This document shows positions 54,359-61,627 of a DNA stretch of 64,000 bases, one piece after another; within the stretch, counting starts at the first letter, position 1, and the number at the start of each line of letters is the position of its first letter. Both the position numbers and the translations under genes were made by a program. Below the pieces are notes generated by a model. That model ran no database searches. It was given only the letters and a program-made list of their open reading frames with translations, and was not told the DNA's origin. Source of the DNA: Nocardioides plantarum (GTDB lineage: Bacteria > Actinomycetota > Actinomycetes > Propionibacteriales > Nocardioidaceae); NCBI RefSeq assembly GCF_006346395.1, contig NZ_VDMS01000001.1, positions 2,356,001 to 2,420,000 on the forward strand, in the 5' to 3' direction.

Positions 54359-55080
54359 GCCTGCTCGAAACCGATCACGTCGACCACGTCGTCGCTCGGC
54401 TTGGTCGGCTGCTTGCCTGCGACCTCGACCGTGATGCCGACCCCGTCGGCGGCGGAGGCGTCGCCCTTGAGCAGCACCGTGTTGGTGCCGCCGGCGATCT
54501 GCCCGGCCGGGACCATCACGTCGCCACGCTGGAGCCACAGCTCGTAGGTGTGCAGGCTGGGTGCGTCCGGCATGTCCTCGGTCATGATCACGGCCTGCTT
54601 GAGGCTGGGTGAGCGCACCACGGTCGCCTTGCCGCCCCCGGCCATCGCCTTGGTGGCCGACTGGGCGTCGGACGCCTGGAGCACCCGGTCGGCGGGGCTC
54701 AGCGCCTCCTGCGTGGTGTCGTCGTCGTTGGCGCGGTCGATCGCGACGGCCCCGACACCACCCACGACGATCAGTGCAGCAGCTGCTGCGACCAGAGCCG
54801 GAAATCGTCGTCGGGTCGACCGCCCTCGCTCGGACGCGGCCACCAGGACCGGGGGGAGGGGGCGGACGGTCTGGATGCCGGCGAGCACCGAGTCGCGTAG
54901 CGACGCAGGCGGCTCGACCGCCGACGTCTCGCTGATCAGCGCGGCGGTCTCACGCAGGGAGTCGACCTCGGCGCGGCAGGACTCGCAGCCGGAGAGGTGA
55001 CGCTCGAACTGGGCCCGCTCGAACTCGTCGACCGCGTCCACGGCGTACGCGCCGGAGAGTGCGTGGATGTCAACGCTCAT
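54355..55080 (-). CDS. rskA: Anti-sigma K factor RskA
   Basis: 241 residues. N-terminal cytoplasmic zinc-finger-like anti-sigma domain (LSGAYAVDAVDEFERAQFERHLSGCESC, H..C..C), one membrane helix (FPALVAAAAALIVVGGVGAVAI) and an extracellular RskA-type domain (SPSLKQAVIMTEDMPDAPSLHTYELWLQRGD). It holds SigK inactive at the membrane until regulated proteolysis releases it. It overlaps sigK at both ends of the pair (ATGA at 55077-55080) and overlaps the FAD-DUF1365 gene downstream. Confidence 0.9.
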   Translation of the reverse strand: MSVDIHALSGAYAVDAVDEFERAQFERHLSGCESCRAEVDSLRETAALISETSAVEPPASLRDSVLAGIQTVRPLPPVLVAASERGRSTRRRFPALVAAAAALIVVGGVGAVAIDRANDDDTTQEALSPADRVLQASDAQSATKAMAGGGKATVVRSPSLKQAVIMTEDMPDAPSLHTYELWLQRGDVMVPAGQIAGGTNTVLLKGDASAADGVGITVEVAGKQPTKPSDDVVDVIGFEQA

Positions 55081-55679
55081 GAGGGCACTCCCATCTTGTC
55101 GCGCAGCCGGATCAGGCCGTCTCGGATTCTTGTCTTGGCGGTACCGACGGGAAGGTCGAGGAGACCCGCCACCTCGGTGTGGGTGTAGCCACCGAAGTAG
55201 GCGAGCTCGATCGCCTCGCGCTGTGCGTCGGTGAGACCCTTCAACGCGCTGCGGACCCGCTGGGCCTCCATGGAGGCCTGGGCGGCGTCGGACGTGGTGT
55301 CGGAGTCGATGGTCTGGTTGTGCTGGGTGTAGCTGGTGTCGCGTCGCGTGGACGCCTCGGCCGACCGCACCCGGTCGACCGCCTTGCGGTGGCAGATGGT
55401 CATCAGCCAGGACAGTGCGCTGCCCCGCTCGGGGTCGAACCGTGACGAGGTCTTCCAGACGTCGAGGAAGGCCTCCTGGACGACCTCCTCGGCCTGGGCC
55501 GGGTCGCGTACGACGCGCAGGGCGAGGCCGAAGATGCGGGACGAGGTGGCGTCGTACAGCTCGGCGAAGGCCTGCTGGTCACCCCGGGCGGACCGGCTGA
55601 GCAGGTCGGTGAGGACGTCGCCCGGTGCCACCGGCACCCCCTGAGGAGTGCCGGTGGGCTCCGGCGTCAGACGCGTCAT
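55077..55679 (-). CDS. sigK: ECF RNA polymerase sigma factor SigK
   Basis: 200 residues. Region 2 DATSSRIFGLALRVVRDPAQAEEVVQEAFLDVWKTSSRFDPERGSALSWLMTICHRKAVDRVR and region 4 GLTDAQREAIELAYFGGYTHTEVAGLLDLPVGTAKTRIRDGLIRLRDKM give an ECF sigma of the SigK type. Only one cysteine is present (TICHRK), so the disulfide pair described for the mycobacterial protein is absent. Co-transcribed with rskA. SigK in Mycobacterium drives MPT70/MPT83 fasciclin antigens; here a fasciclin lipoprotein follows directly and has a SigK-like promoter. Confidence 0.9.
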   Translation of the reverse strand: MTRLTPEPTGTPQGVPVAPGDVLTDLLSRSARGDQQAFAELYDATSSRIFGLALRVVRDPAQAEEVVQEAFLDVWKTSSRFDPERGSALSWLMTICHRKAVDRVRSAEASTRRDTSYTQHNQTIDSDTTSDAAQASMEAQRVRSALKGLTDAQREAIELAYFGGYTHTEVAGLLDLPVGTAKTRIRDGLIRLRDKMGVPS

Positions 55680-55722
55680 GATCTCAGTCTGCCGTGTCCG
55701 GGTTTTGCTCGTCGACCGACGG

Positions 55723-56442
55723 TCAGGCCGGCTTGGCGTTGGTCATGACCTTGGAGATCACGTAGACCGTCGCGTTGGCCGTGGGGATGCCGCCGCAGAG
55801 CACGTCGGCGGTGACCTTGCCGTCGGTGACCTGCATGCCGGACTCGGCGTCGCCGGTCACGGTGAGCTTGTCGCCGATGAGCGTCGTCTGGTCGCCGACG
55901 ACGGCCTCGGGGTCCAGGCGCTCGGGCAGCACGTGGTGCTGCAGGATCGTGGCGAGGTCGGAGTCGACGCCGTCCTTGGCCGCACCGTCGGTGAGGGCCT
56001 TGAGGTCGGCCTCGGGGATCTCGGCGAACGCGTCGTTGTAGGGCGCGAAGACGGTGATCGCCGGGGCGTCGTTGAGGACGCCGGCCAGACCGTCGACGGC
56101 ACCGACGGCGCCGACGAGCGAGGTGAGCAGCGGGTTGGTGCCGGCGGCCGTCGCGACCGGGTCGACGACCATGCCGGTCAGCGAGCCGGGCTCGCCGTCG
56201 GCCGGGAGCTGGTCGCACGCGGGGCCGAAGACGGCGTCGATGTCACCGGCGGCGGCGGAGGAGGTCTCCTCCTCGGCGGGGGCCGAGGACCCGGTGTCGG
56301 ACGGGGCGGCGCTCTCCGAGGTGTTGTCCGAGGTGGTGTCGGAGCTGGCCGAGTCGTCGTCCTCGCCACAGGCGGCGAGACCGAGGGAGAGGGTCAGGAT
56401 CGCGGCGGCGGCGGTGCCACGACGGAGCGTCTGGAGCTTCAT
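55723..56442 (-). CDS. Fasciclin-domain lipoprotein, MPT70/MPT83-like
   Basis: 239 residues. Signal peptide with lipobox LAAC (SLGLAACGE), a ~50-residue Ser/Thr/Glu-rich low-complexity stalk, then one fasciclin (FAS1) domain from ~residue 75 (NPLLTSLVGAVGAVDGLAGVLNDAPAITVFAPYNDAFAEIP; LQHHVLPERL; NATVYVISKVM). Surface-anchored adhesion-type protein and homologue of the SigK-controlled antigens MPT70/MPT83. It lies upstream of sigK on the same strand and has its own SigK-like promoter at 56481-56507. Confidence 0.88.
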   Translation of the reverse strand: MKLQTLRRGTAAAAILTLSLGLAACGEDDDSASSDTTSDNTSESAAPSDTGSSAPAEEETSSAAAGDIDAVFGPACDQLPADGEPGSLTGMVVDPVATAAGTNPLLTSLVGAVGAVDGLAGVLNDAPAITVFAPYNDAFAEIPEADLKALTDGAAKDGVDSDLATILQHHVLPERLDPEAVVGDQTTLIGDKLTVTGDAESGMQVTDGKVTADVLCGGIPTANATVYVISKVMTNAKPA

Positions 56443-56480
56443 GGGAGGTGGGGCCTTCCGGTAGGGGACTTACGAGGGTT

Positions 56481-56507
56481 GTTCGGTGCTGGTGCGGGAC
56501 CGGATGG
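56481..56507 (-). promoter_or_regulatory. SigK-type promoter of the fasciclin gene
   Basis: On the minus strand CCATCC (56507-56502), a 15-base spacer and CCGAAC (56486-56481), about 38 bases before the ATG at 56442. This agrees with the CCATCC / CCGAAT consensus I recall for mycobacterial SigK. Confidence 0.65.
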
Positions 56508-56564
56508 GTCCGAATCTGAGGAACTGCTGATCGAGCGCGATCCGTGCCTCGGGGTCGGCTCGGC

Positions 56565-58253
56565 TCAGGCGACGTTGAAGAAGAGCGAGTGGATGCCGCT
56601 GGAGCCGCCGGGGAAGGGCTGCGCCTTCGCGTCGGTCTGGGTGTCGCCGTCGCCGTCGACGACCCGGGCGGCGACCGTGTGGCGGCCCTTGTCGAGCTCG
56701 ACCTCGAGGTACCACTGGCGCCAGTAGACGTTGTTGACGTCGGCGCCGGTCCGGGCGTCGGTCCACTCGCCGCCGTCGACCTTGACCTGCACCTTGGAGA
56801 CGCCGCCGTCGTTCTGGGCCCAGGCCACGCCGCCGACGAGGACCTTGCCGGCGTCGACGGTGGCCAGGCCGCGAGGCGTGTCGATGCGCGCCGACGGCTT
56901 GATCGGGGCCACGGTGTCCCAGCCGCGCTCGGTCCAGTAGGCCTCGGTGTCGGCGTACGTCGTGAAGGTCAGCCTCGTGACCCACTTGGTCGCGCTGATG
57001 AAGCCGTAGAGGCCGGGGACGACGATCCGGGCCGGGAAGCCGTGCTCGCGGGGCAGCGCCTCGCCGTTCATCCCGACCGCCAGGAGGGCCTCGCGGCCGT
57101 CGGTGAGCAGGTCGAACGGGGTGCCGATCGTCATCCCGTCGAAGTCGGTGGCGACCATCTGGTCGACGCCGCTGCCGGGCTTGGCCCGGTCGATGAGCGT
57201 CTTCAGGGGTACGCCGAGCCAGCGGGCCCCGCCGACGTACTTGCCGCCGACGCTGTTGGACACGCAGGTCAGGGTGATGTCGCGCTCGACCATCGGCATG
57301 TCGAGGAGCTCGTCGAAGCTGATCTCGAACTCGTTCTCGACGTCGCCGTCGACCGTGAGGGTCCAGCCGTCCGAGGGCACCACGGGGGTGTCGAGGCGGG
57401 TGTCGACCCGGTAGAAGTCGTCGTTGGACACCTGGAGCGGGGAGATGCCGGGGACCTTGTCGCGCAGGTCGGCCGGCAGGGCCGGGGCGGCCTCGCCGGC
57501 GGCCGGCTGCGGCAGCGCGATGTCCTCGGCCCGGGCGCGCAGCCGGCCGATCCACCTGCCGGCGCCGCCGAGCACGGCCGCGGTCGCGGCCAGCACGCCG
57601 CCGGCGACCAGGACGCCGCGGCGGCTGGGGCGGGGCTGGGTGGTGGTGGAGCCGGCCGAGCCGGCGCCGGGGGCGATGACGACCTCGTCGTGGTCGCCGT
57701 CGTACGCCGGCGTCGCGGCCGCCGAGGCGCCCTCGGCCTTGGCGATCTCGACGGTCGAGCGGGCCCGCGGGTCGAGCGGCAGGCCGCGGGCGGTGCGGTC
57801 GAGCCACCACAGGCTGGCGACCCCGGCGACGGCGGTGAGGAGCGCCGGGACGAGGTCGACGACCTCGAAGAGCGGCCGGTCGATCACCGCGCCGGCGGCC
57901 ACCGCGACCAGCACGACCAGCATCGCGGCCCCGAGGGCGAACCGGACGCGGGTGAGCAGGCCCGCCACGAGCGCGAGCACGGCCACCCCGAGGAAGACCG
58001 ACCCGATCAGCACGACCTTGTCGTAGTTGCCGGCACCGAAGTCGAACGGTCCGACGCTGAAGCCCTCCTCGGACTCGAACCTCTTGATCGCCCACTCCTT
58101 CATCGACACCGGGGTGCGGTCGATGACGCCGGAGCCGACGGCCAGGACGGGGGAGGAGTCGGGGTGCAGCAGGGCCGCCGAGAAGTGCCCCACTGCCACG
58201 CCGACGAGGGTCGAGAGGAGGCCGAAGAAGGCATAGAGACGTCGGGACACCAT
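56565..58253 (-). CDS. Sulfite-oxidase-like molybdopterin oxidoreductase, membrane-anchored
   Basis: 562 residues from ATG 58253. About four membrane helices in the first ~150 residues, then SRRGVLVAGGVLAATAAVLG (twin-arginine-like stop/export helix) and the SUOX-type catalytic domain outside the membrane. The molybdenum-ligand cysteine is C330 (DITLTCVSNSVGG), followed by ARWLGVPLKTLI, a GFPARIVVPGLYGF motif and a C-terminal dimerisation beta domain ending in GIHSLFFNVA. Reaction probably oxidation or reduction at sulfur, e.g. methionine sulfoxide repair in surface proteins; substrate unknown. Has a SigK-like promoter, so it belongs to the fasciclin regulon. Confidence 0.85.
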   Translation of the reverse strand: MVSRRLYAFFGLLSTLVGVAVGHFSAALLHPDSSPVLAVGSGVIDRTPVSMKEWAIKRFESEEGFSVGPFDFGAGNYDKVVLIGSVFLGVAVLALVAGLLTRVRFALGAAMLVVLVAVAAGAVIDRPLFEVVDLVPALLTAVAGVASLWWLDRTARGLPLDPRARSTVEIAKAEGASAAATPAYDGDHDEVVIAPGAGSAGSTTTQPRPSRRGVLVAGGVLAATAAVLGGAGRWIGRLRARAEDIALPQPAAGEAAPALPADLRDKVPGISPLQVSNDDFYRVDTRLDTPVVPSDGWTLTVDGDVENEFEISFDELLDMPMVERDITLTCVSNSVGGKYVGGARWLGVPLKTLIDRAKPGSGVDQMVATDFDGMTIGTPFDLLTDGREALLAVGMNGEALPREHGFPARIVVPGLYGFISATKWVTRLTFTTYADTEAYWTERGWDTVAPIKPSARIDTPRGLATVDAGKVLVGGVAWAQNDGGVSKVQVKVDGGEWTDARTGADVNNVYWRQWYLEVELDKGRHTVAARVVDGDGDTQTDAKAQPFPGGSSGIHSLFFNVA

Positions 58254-58260
58254 GGGACTG

Positions 58261-58287
58261 GTTCGTCGCGGGGCCTGCCCCGGATGG
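58261..58287 (-). promoter_or_regulatory. SigK-type promoter of the molybdoenzyme gene
   Basis: On the minus strand CCATCC (58287-58282), exactly 15 bases, then ACGAAC (58266-58261), and the ATG 7 bases later. Same -35 and same spacing as at 56481-56507. Confidence 0.65.
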
Positions 58288-58305
58288 GTGCGGCAGGATG
58301 GCGGC

Positions 58306-59097
58306 ATGGTCGACGACGCCCCTGCGCCCCCGCTCCCGTCCACTGCTGTCACCCCGCTGGTGCACCTCTCGGTCGAGGGTCCGGTGGCCACGATCACGCT
58401 CGACTCGCCGCACAACCGCAACGCCCTCTCGCGCCAGCTGGTCACCGAGCTCGCGGACCGCCTCGAGCGCGCCGAGTCCGACGCCGACGTGCGGGTGGTC
58501 GTGGTCACCTCGGCCGACCGGGTCTTCTGCTCGGGCGCCGACCTGTCCGAGGCCTCGGCCGACGGGATGTCGGTCGGCACCCAGGCCATCGTGGGTCTCC
58601 AGCGCTACGTCGTCGGCATGTCCAAGCCGGTGGTGGCCGTGGTCCGCGGCCCCGTGCGCGCCGGTGGCATCGGCATCGTGGCGGCCTGCGACATCGTGCT
58701 GACAGCCGAGGAGGCGACCTACGCGCTGACCGAGGTCAAGCTCGGGCTCGCGCCCGCCGTCATCTCGCTGACCGTGCTGCCCCGGTTGACGTCGCGCGCG
58801 GCGGCGTACGCGTGCCTGAGCGGAGCGACCTTCACCGGCACCGAGGCCGTGGCCATGGGCCTGGTCACCCGGGCCGTGCCGGCCGCCGACCTCGACGCGG
58901 CCGCGGCCGACCTGTGCGCCGAGCTGGCCACCGGGGCGCCCCAGGGCTTGCGCGAGACCAAGGCCCTGCTCGCCCGCGACCTGCTGGACCGGATCGACGC
59001 GCGTGCCGACGAGATGGCGGCCCTGTCGGCGCGGCTGTTCGGCTCCGACGCGGCGCGGGAGGCGATGGCGGCGTTCTTGTCGCGGCCCAAGCGCTGA
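58306..59097 (+). CDS. Enoyl-CoA hydratase/isomerase family protein
   Basis: 263 residues from ATG 58306. Crotonase fold: ITLDSPHNRNALSRQLVTEL, oxyanion loop SADRVFCSGADLSE, second oxyanion turn GPVRAGGIGIVAACDIVLTAE, and ALTEVKLGLAPAVISL where the catalytic glutamate is expected. The protein is slightly longer than the average family member, with a Pro-rich start. Function is hydration of an enoyl-CoA; pathway unknown because it stands alone, divergent from the molybdoenzyme. A weak leaderless-type -10 CAGGAT lies at 58294-58299. Confidence 0.85.
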   Translation: MVDDAPAPPLPSTAVTPLVHLSVEGPVATITLDSPHNRNALSRQLVTELADRLERAESDADVRVVVVTSADRVFCSGADLSEASADGMSVGTQAIVGLQRYVVGMSKPVVAVVRGPVRAGGIGIVAACDIVLTAEEATYALTEVKLGLAPAVISLTVLPRLTSRAAAYACLSGATFTGTEAVAMGLVTRAVPAADLDAAAADLCAELATGAPQGLRETKALLARDLLDRIDARADEMAALSARLFGSDAAREAMAAFLSRPKR

Positions 59098-59147
59098 GCC
59101 AGCCGGGTCCCACCCGAGCCCGAACCGTCCGCGCCGACGGCGTCCGC

Positions 59148-59176
59148 TGAACAATCCGCCGATGTCCTCGTAGACT
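59148..59176 (+). promoter_or_regulatory. Promoter of helR (-35 TGAACA, -10 TAGACT)
   Basis: TGAACA at 59148-59153, a 17-base spacer and TAGACT at 59171-59176, with a 40-base leader before the GTG at 59220 and GGAGG about 9 bases before it. Confidence 0.55.
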
Positions 59177-59219
59177 GGCCGACTGCCGGTTTGTCGGCGC
59201 AGAGTGGAGGCACAACCGC

Positions 59220-61409
59220 GTGACTGAAGAGCTCGTCGAGCAGGAGATCGCTGCCGAACAGGAGTTCGTCGACCGCGTCCACCGCCAGCTGGCGGACGCC
59301 GGCAAGGCGGCCCAGGAGCTGGCCCGTGAGGGTCACGAGCGCGGCCGGCTCGGCCACGAGGGTGGCCTGGTCGAGCGCGACGCGATGGTGTTCCAGGCCG
59401 CCAAGCGGCTGGCTCAGCTCGACGCCGCCCACGAGGGCCTCGTCTTCGGGCGCCTCGACCTGCGGCCCGACCTCGACCCCGACCCGCGCTACGTCGGCCG
59501 CATCGGGCTGCGCGACGACAACCGCGACTCCCTGCTCATCGACTGGCGCGCCCCCGCCGCCGCGGTGTTCTACCAGGCGACCGCGGCCGAGCCGCAGAAC
59601 GTCGTACGCCGTCGGGTGCTGCGCTCGCAGGGCACCACCGTGGTCAGCGTCGAGGACGAGCTGCTCGACGCCGAGGGCAACGTCGACGACCTGCCGATCC
59701 TCGGCGAGGGGGCCCTGATGGCCCAGCTGTCGCGCGCCCGCGACCGCACCATGCACTCCATCGTCGCGACCATCCAGGCCGAGCAGGACAAGGCGATCCG
59801 GGCGCCCTCGCGGGGCGTCACGACCATCTCCGGTGGTCCCGGCGTCGGCAAGACCGTCGTCGCGCTGCACCGCGCGGCCTACCTGCTCTACAACGAGCGC
59901 CGCCGCTACGAGACCGGCGGCGTGCTCGTCGTGGGGCCCAGCGGCGTCTTCATGCGCTACATCGAGCGGGTGCTGCCCTCGCTCGGCGAGACCGCCGTCG
60001 CGCTCCGCTCGCTCGGCGAGGTCGTCGACGGGGTCCGCTCGACGCGCCACGACGAGCCGACGGTCGCCGACGTCAAGGGCTCGGCCCGGATGGCCGAGCT
60101 GATGCGCCGCGCCGCGCGGCAGCAGGCGCCCGGCAGCCCGGCGGAGTTCCGGCTCTACTGGTACGACAACAACCTGGTCCTCGACCGCGGGCTCCTGGGC
60201 CGCACCCGGCGCCAGCTGATGTCGCAGGGTCGCCGCAACCAGCAGCTCCCGCGGGTCGGCCGCACCCTGCTCGACTCCCTGTGGCGCCAGGTGCGCAGCG
60301 AGCGGGGCCGGGACCGGGGGCGCGAGCTCTTCGAGGACGACCTGCTCGGCAACGACGACTTCCTCGACTTCGTCGCCGCCTGGTGGCCTCCGCTCGCGGC
60401 CATCGACGTGCTGACCTGGCTGCGCGACCCCGAGCTGCTCGGACGCATCGGCGACGGGGTGCTGAACCCCGAGGAGCAGCGCCTGCTGCTCAAGTCGTGG
60501 TCGGGTCGCACCGACCCCAAGGACCTGTCTATCGAGGACGTCGCGCTGCTCGACGAGCTGCGCTACGCCATCGGCGACGTCCCCGCCCGCACCGACGACG
60601 AGCGCGACGACCCGCTGACCGAGCTCGAGGGCAACGTCAACGTGCAGGAGCTGATGACGGCCTCCGACCGCGAGTACGCCCCGTCCGGTCGCGCCTGGGC
60701 CCCGCCCACCCACTCCATCGAGGACGACGGGTTCGCCCACGTGCTCGTCGACGAGGCGCAGGACCTCACCCCGATGCAGTGGCGGATGGTCGGTCGTCGC
60801 GGCCGCGCGGCCTCCTGGACCATCGTCGGCGACCCCGCGCAGTCCTCCTGGCCGATCCCCGCCGAGTCGGCGGCAGCGCGCGCCGAGGCGCTGGCGGGCA
60901 AGGCGCTCCACGAGTTCCACCTGTCGACCAACTACCGCAACAGCTCCGAGATCTACGCCTTCGCGGCGTCGTACGCCGAGCGCGTCGGGCTCGACGCCGA
61001 CCTGCCCACCGCGGTGCGCTCGACCGGGGTCGAGCCGCGCGTCGTGGGCCCGGTCGCCGACCTCGAGGCCGCCGTGCGCGAGGCGGTCGTCGAGGTCGCC
61101 GGCCAGGTCGGCGGCACCATCGGCGTCGTGGTGCCCGTGGCCCGGCGCTCCGACGTCAACGCCTGGCTGGCCTCCTGGCCCGAGCTCGCCGACGACGCAC
61201 CCTCCGCTCGCGCCGCGGTCGACTCCTCGGTCGCGCCGTCCGGCGAGGACCGGGTGGTCGTGCTCACCGGCCTCGACACCAAGGGCCTGGAGTTCGACGC
61301 GATCGTCGTCGTCCGGCCCCAGGAGATCGAGGACGAGTCGGCCACCGGTCGCTCGACGCTCTACGTCGTGCTCACGCGCGCCACGCAGCTGCTCACCACG
61401 GTCAGCTGA
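59220..61409 (+). CDS. helR: HelR/HelD-like RNA polymerase motor ATPase
   Basis: 729 residues from GTG 59220. N-terminal coiled coil (~1-70, EEIAAEQEFVDRVHRQL... ERDAMVFQAAKRLAQLD), then a UvrD/Rep-like SF1 ATPase in which the two halves are split by an insertion: Walker A GGPGVGKTVVALHRA (K211), motif II VLVDEAQDLTPMQW, LSTNYRNS and TGLDTKGLEFDAIVVV. The coiled coil and WRAP-like DWRAPAAAVFYQA start mark HelD/HelR rather than DNA repair helicases. It releases stalled or antibiotic-blocked RNA polymerase using ATP and in relatives gives rifamycin tolerance. Confidence 0.85.
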   Translation: MTEELVEQEIAAEQEFVDRVHRQLADAGKAAQELAREGHERGRLGHEGGLVERDAMVFQAAKRLAQLDAAHEGLVFGRLDLRPDLDPDPRYVGRIGLRDDNRDSLLIDWRAPAAAVFYQATAAEPQNVVRRRVLRSQGTTVVSVEDELLDAEGNVDDLPILGEGALMAQLSRARDRTMHSIVATIQAEQDKAIRAPSRGVTTISGGPGVGKTVVALHRAAYLLYNERRRYETGGVLVVGPSGVFMRYIERVLPSLGETAVALRSLGEVVDGVRSTRHDEPTVADVKGSARMAELMRRAARQQAPGSPAEFRLYWYDNNLVLDRGLLGRTRRQLMSQGRRNQQLPRVGRTLLDSLWRQVRSERGRDRGRELFEDDLLGNDDFLDFVAAWWPPLAAIDVLTWLRDPELLGRIGDGVLNPEEQRLLLKSWSGRTDPKDLSIEDVALLDELRYAIGDVPARTDDERDDPLTELEGNVNVQELMTASDREYAPSGRAWAPPTHSIEDDGFAHVLVDEAQDLTPMQWRMVGRRGRAASWTIVGDPAQSSWPIPAESAAARAEALAGKALHEFHLSTNYRNSSEIYAFAASYAERVGLDADLPTAVRSTGVEPRVVGPVADLEAAVREAVVEVAGQVGGTIGVVVPVARRSDVNAWLASWPELADDAPSARAAVDSSVAPSGEDRVVVLTGLDTKGLEFDAIVVVRPQEIEDESATGRSTLYVVLTRATQLLTTVS

Positions 61410-61485
61410 GCGGCCCGAGCAGCCCGGACGGGGTCGTCCCGTCCCACGGTCCGTCGAGGTCCCTGCACAACTGATGAACAGACCT

Positions 61486-61515
61486 CCACGGCGGTCGGGC
61501 TGCGCCCCGCCGTGG
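61486..61515 (+). terminator. Hairpin between helR and the TrpEG-like gene
   Basis: CCACGGCGG, a 12-base loop and CCGCCGTGG: a perfect 9-bp stem about 75 bases after the helR stop, followed only by GCGGGGTCGCGG and then TTTG. Probably the helR terminator, though without the usual T-run. Confidence 0.45.
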
Positions 61516-61615
61516 CGGGGTCGCGGTTTGTAGCACGTGTTGTTGCTTCAGTAGTTGCGCGGGAGCCCAGGCGCCGGCGTACGGCATGGGCGAGGGAGAG
61601 CGGACCGCCCACAAC

Positions 61616-61621
61616 TAGGCT
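61616..61621 (+). promoter_or_regulatory. Putative -10 box TAGGCT, leaderless start
   Basis: TAGGCT six bases before the ATG at 61628. Confidence 0.5.
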
Positions 61622-61627
61622 GCGCGC

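Noticed and set aside
56470..59154. 894-codon minus-strand frame across the molybdoenzyme and hydratase genes
   Set aside because: Shadow frame; the frame carrying the SUOX motifs and the crotonase motifs explains the region.
59100..59220. Rifamycin-associated element upstream of helR
   Set aside because: No inverted repeat of that kind is visible; only an ordinary -35/-10 pair.
61474..61533. 19-codon open frame before the TrpEG gene as a trp leader peptide
   Set aside because: It has one Trp codon only, no ribosome site, and the main gene has its own leaderless-type promoter after it; the overlapping hairpin is better read as the helR terminator.
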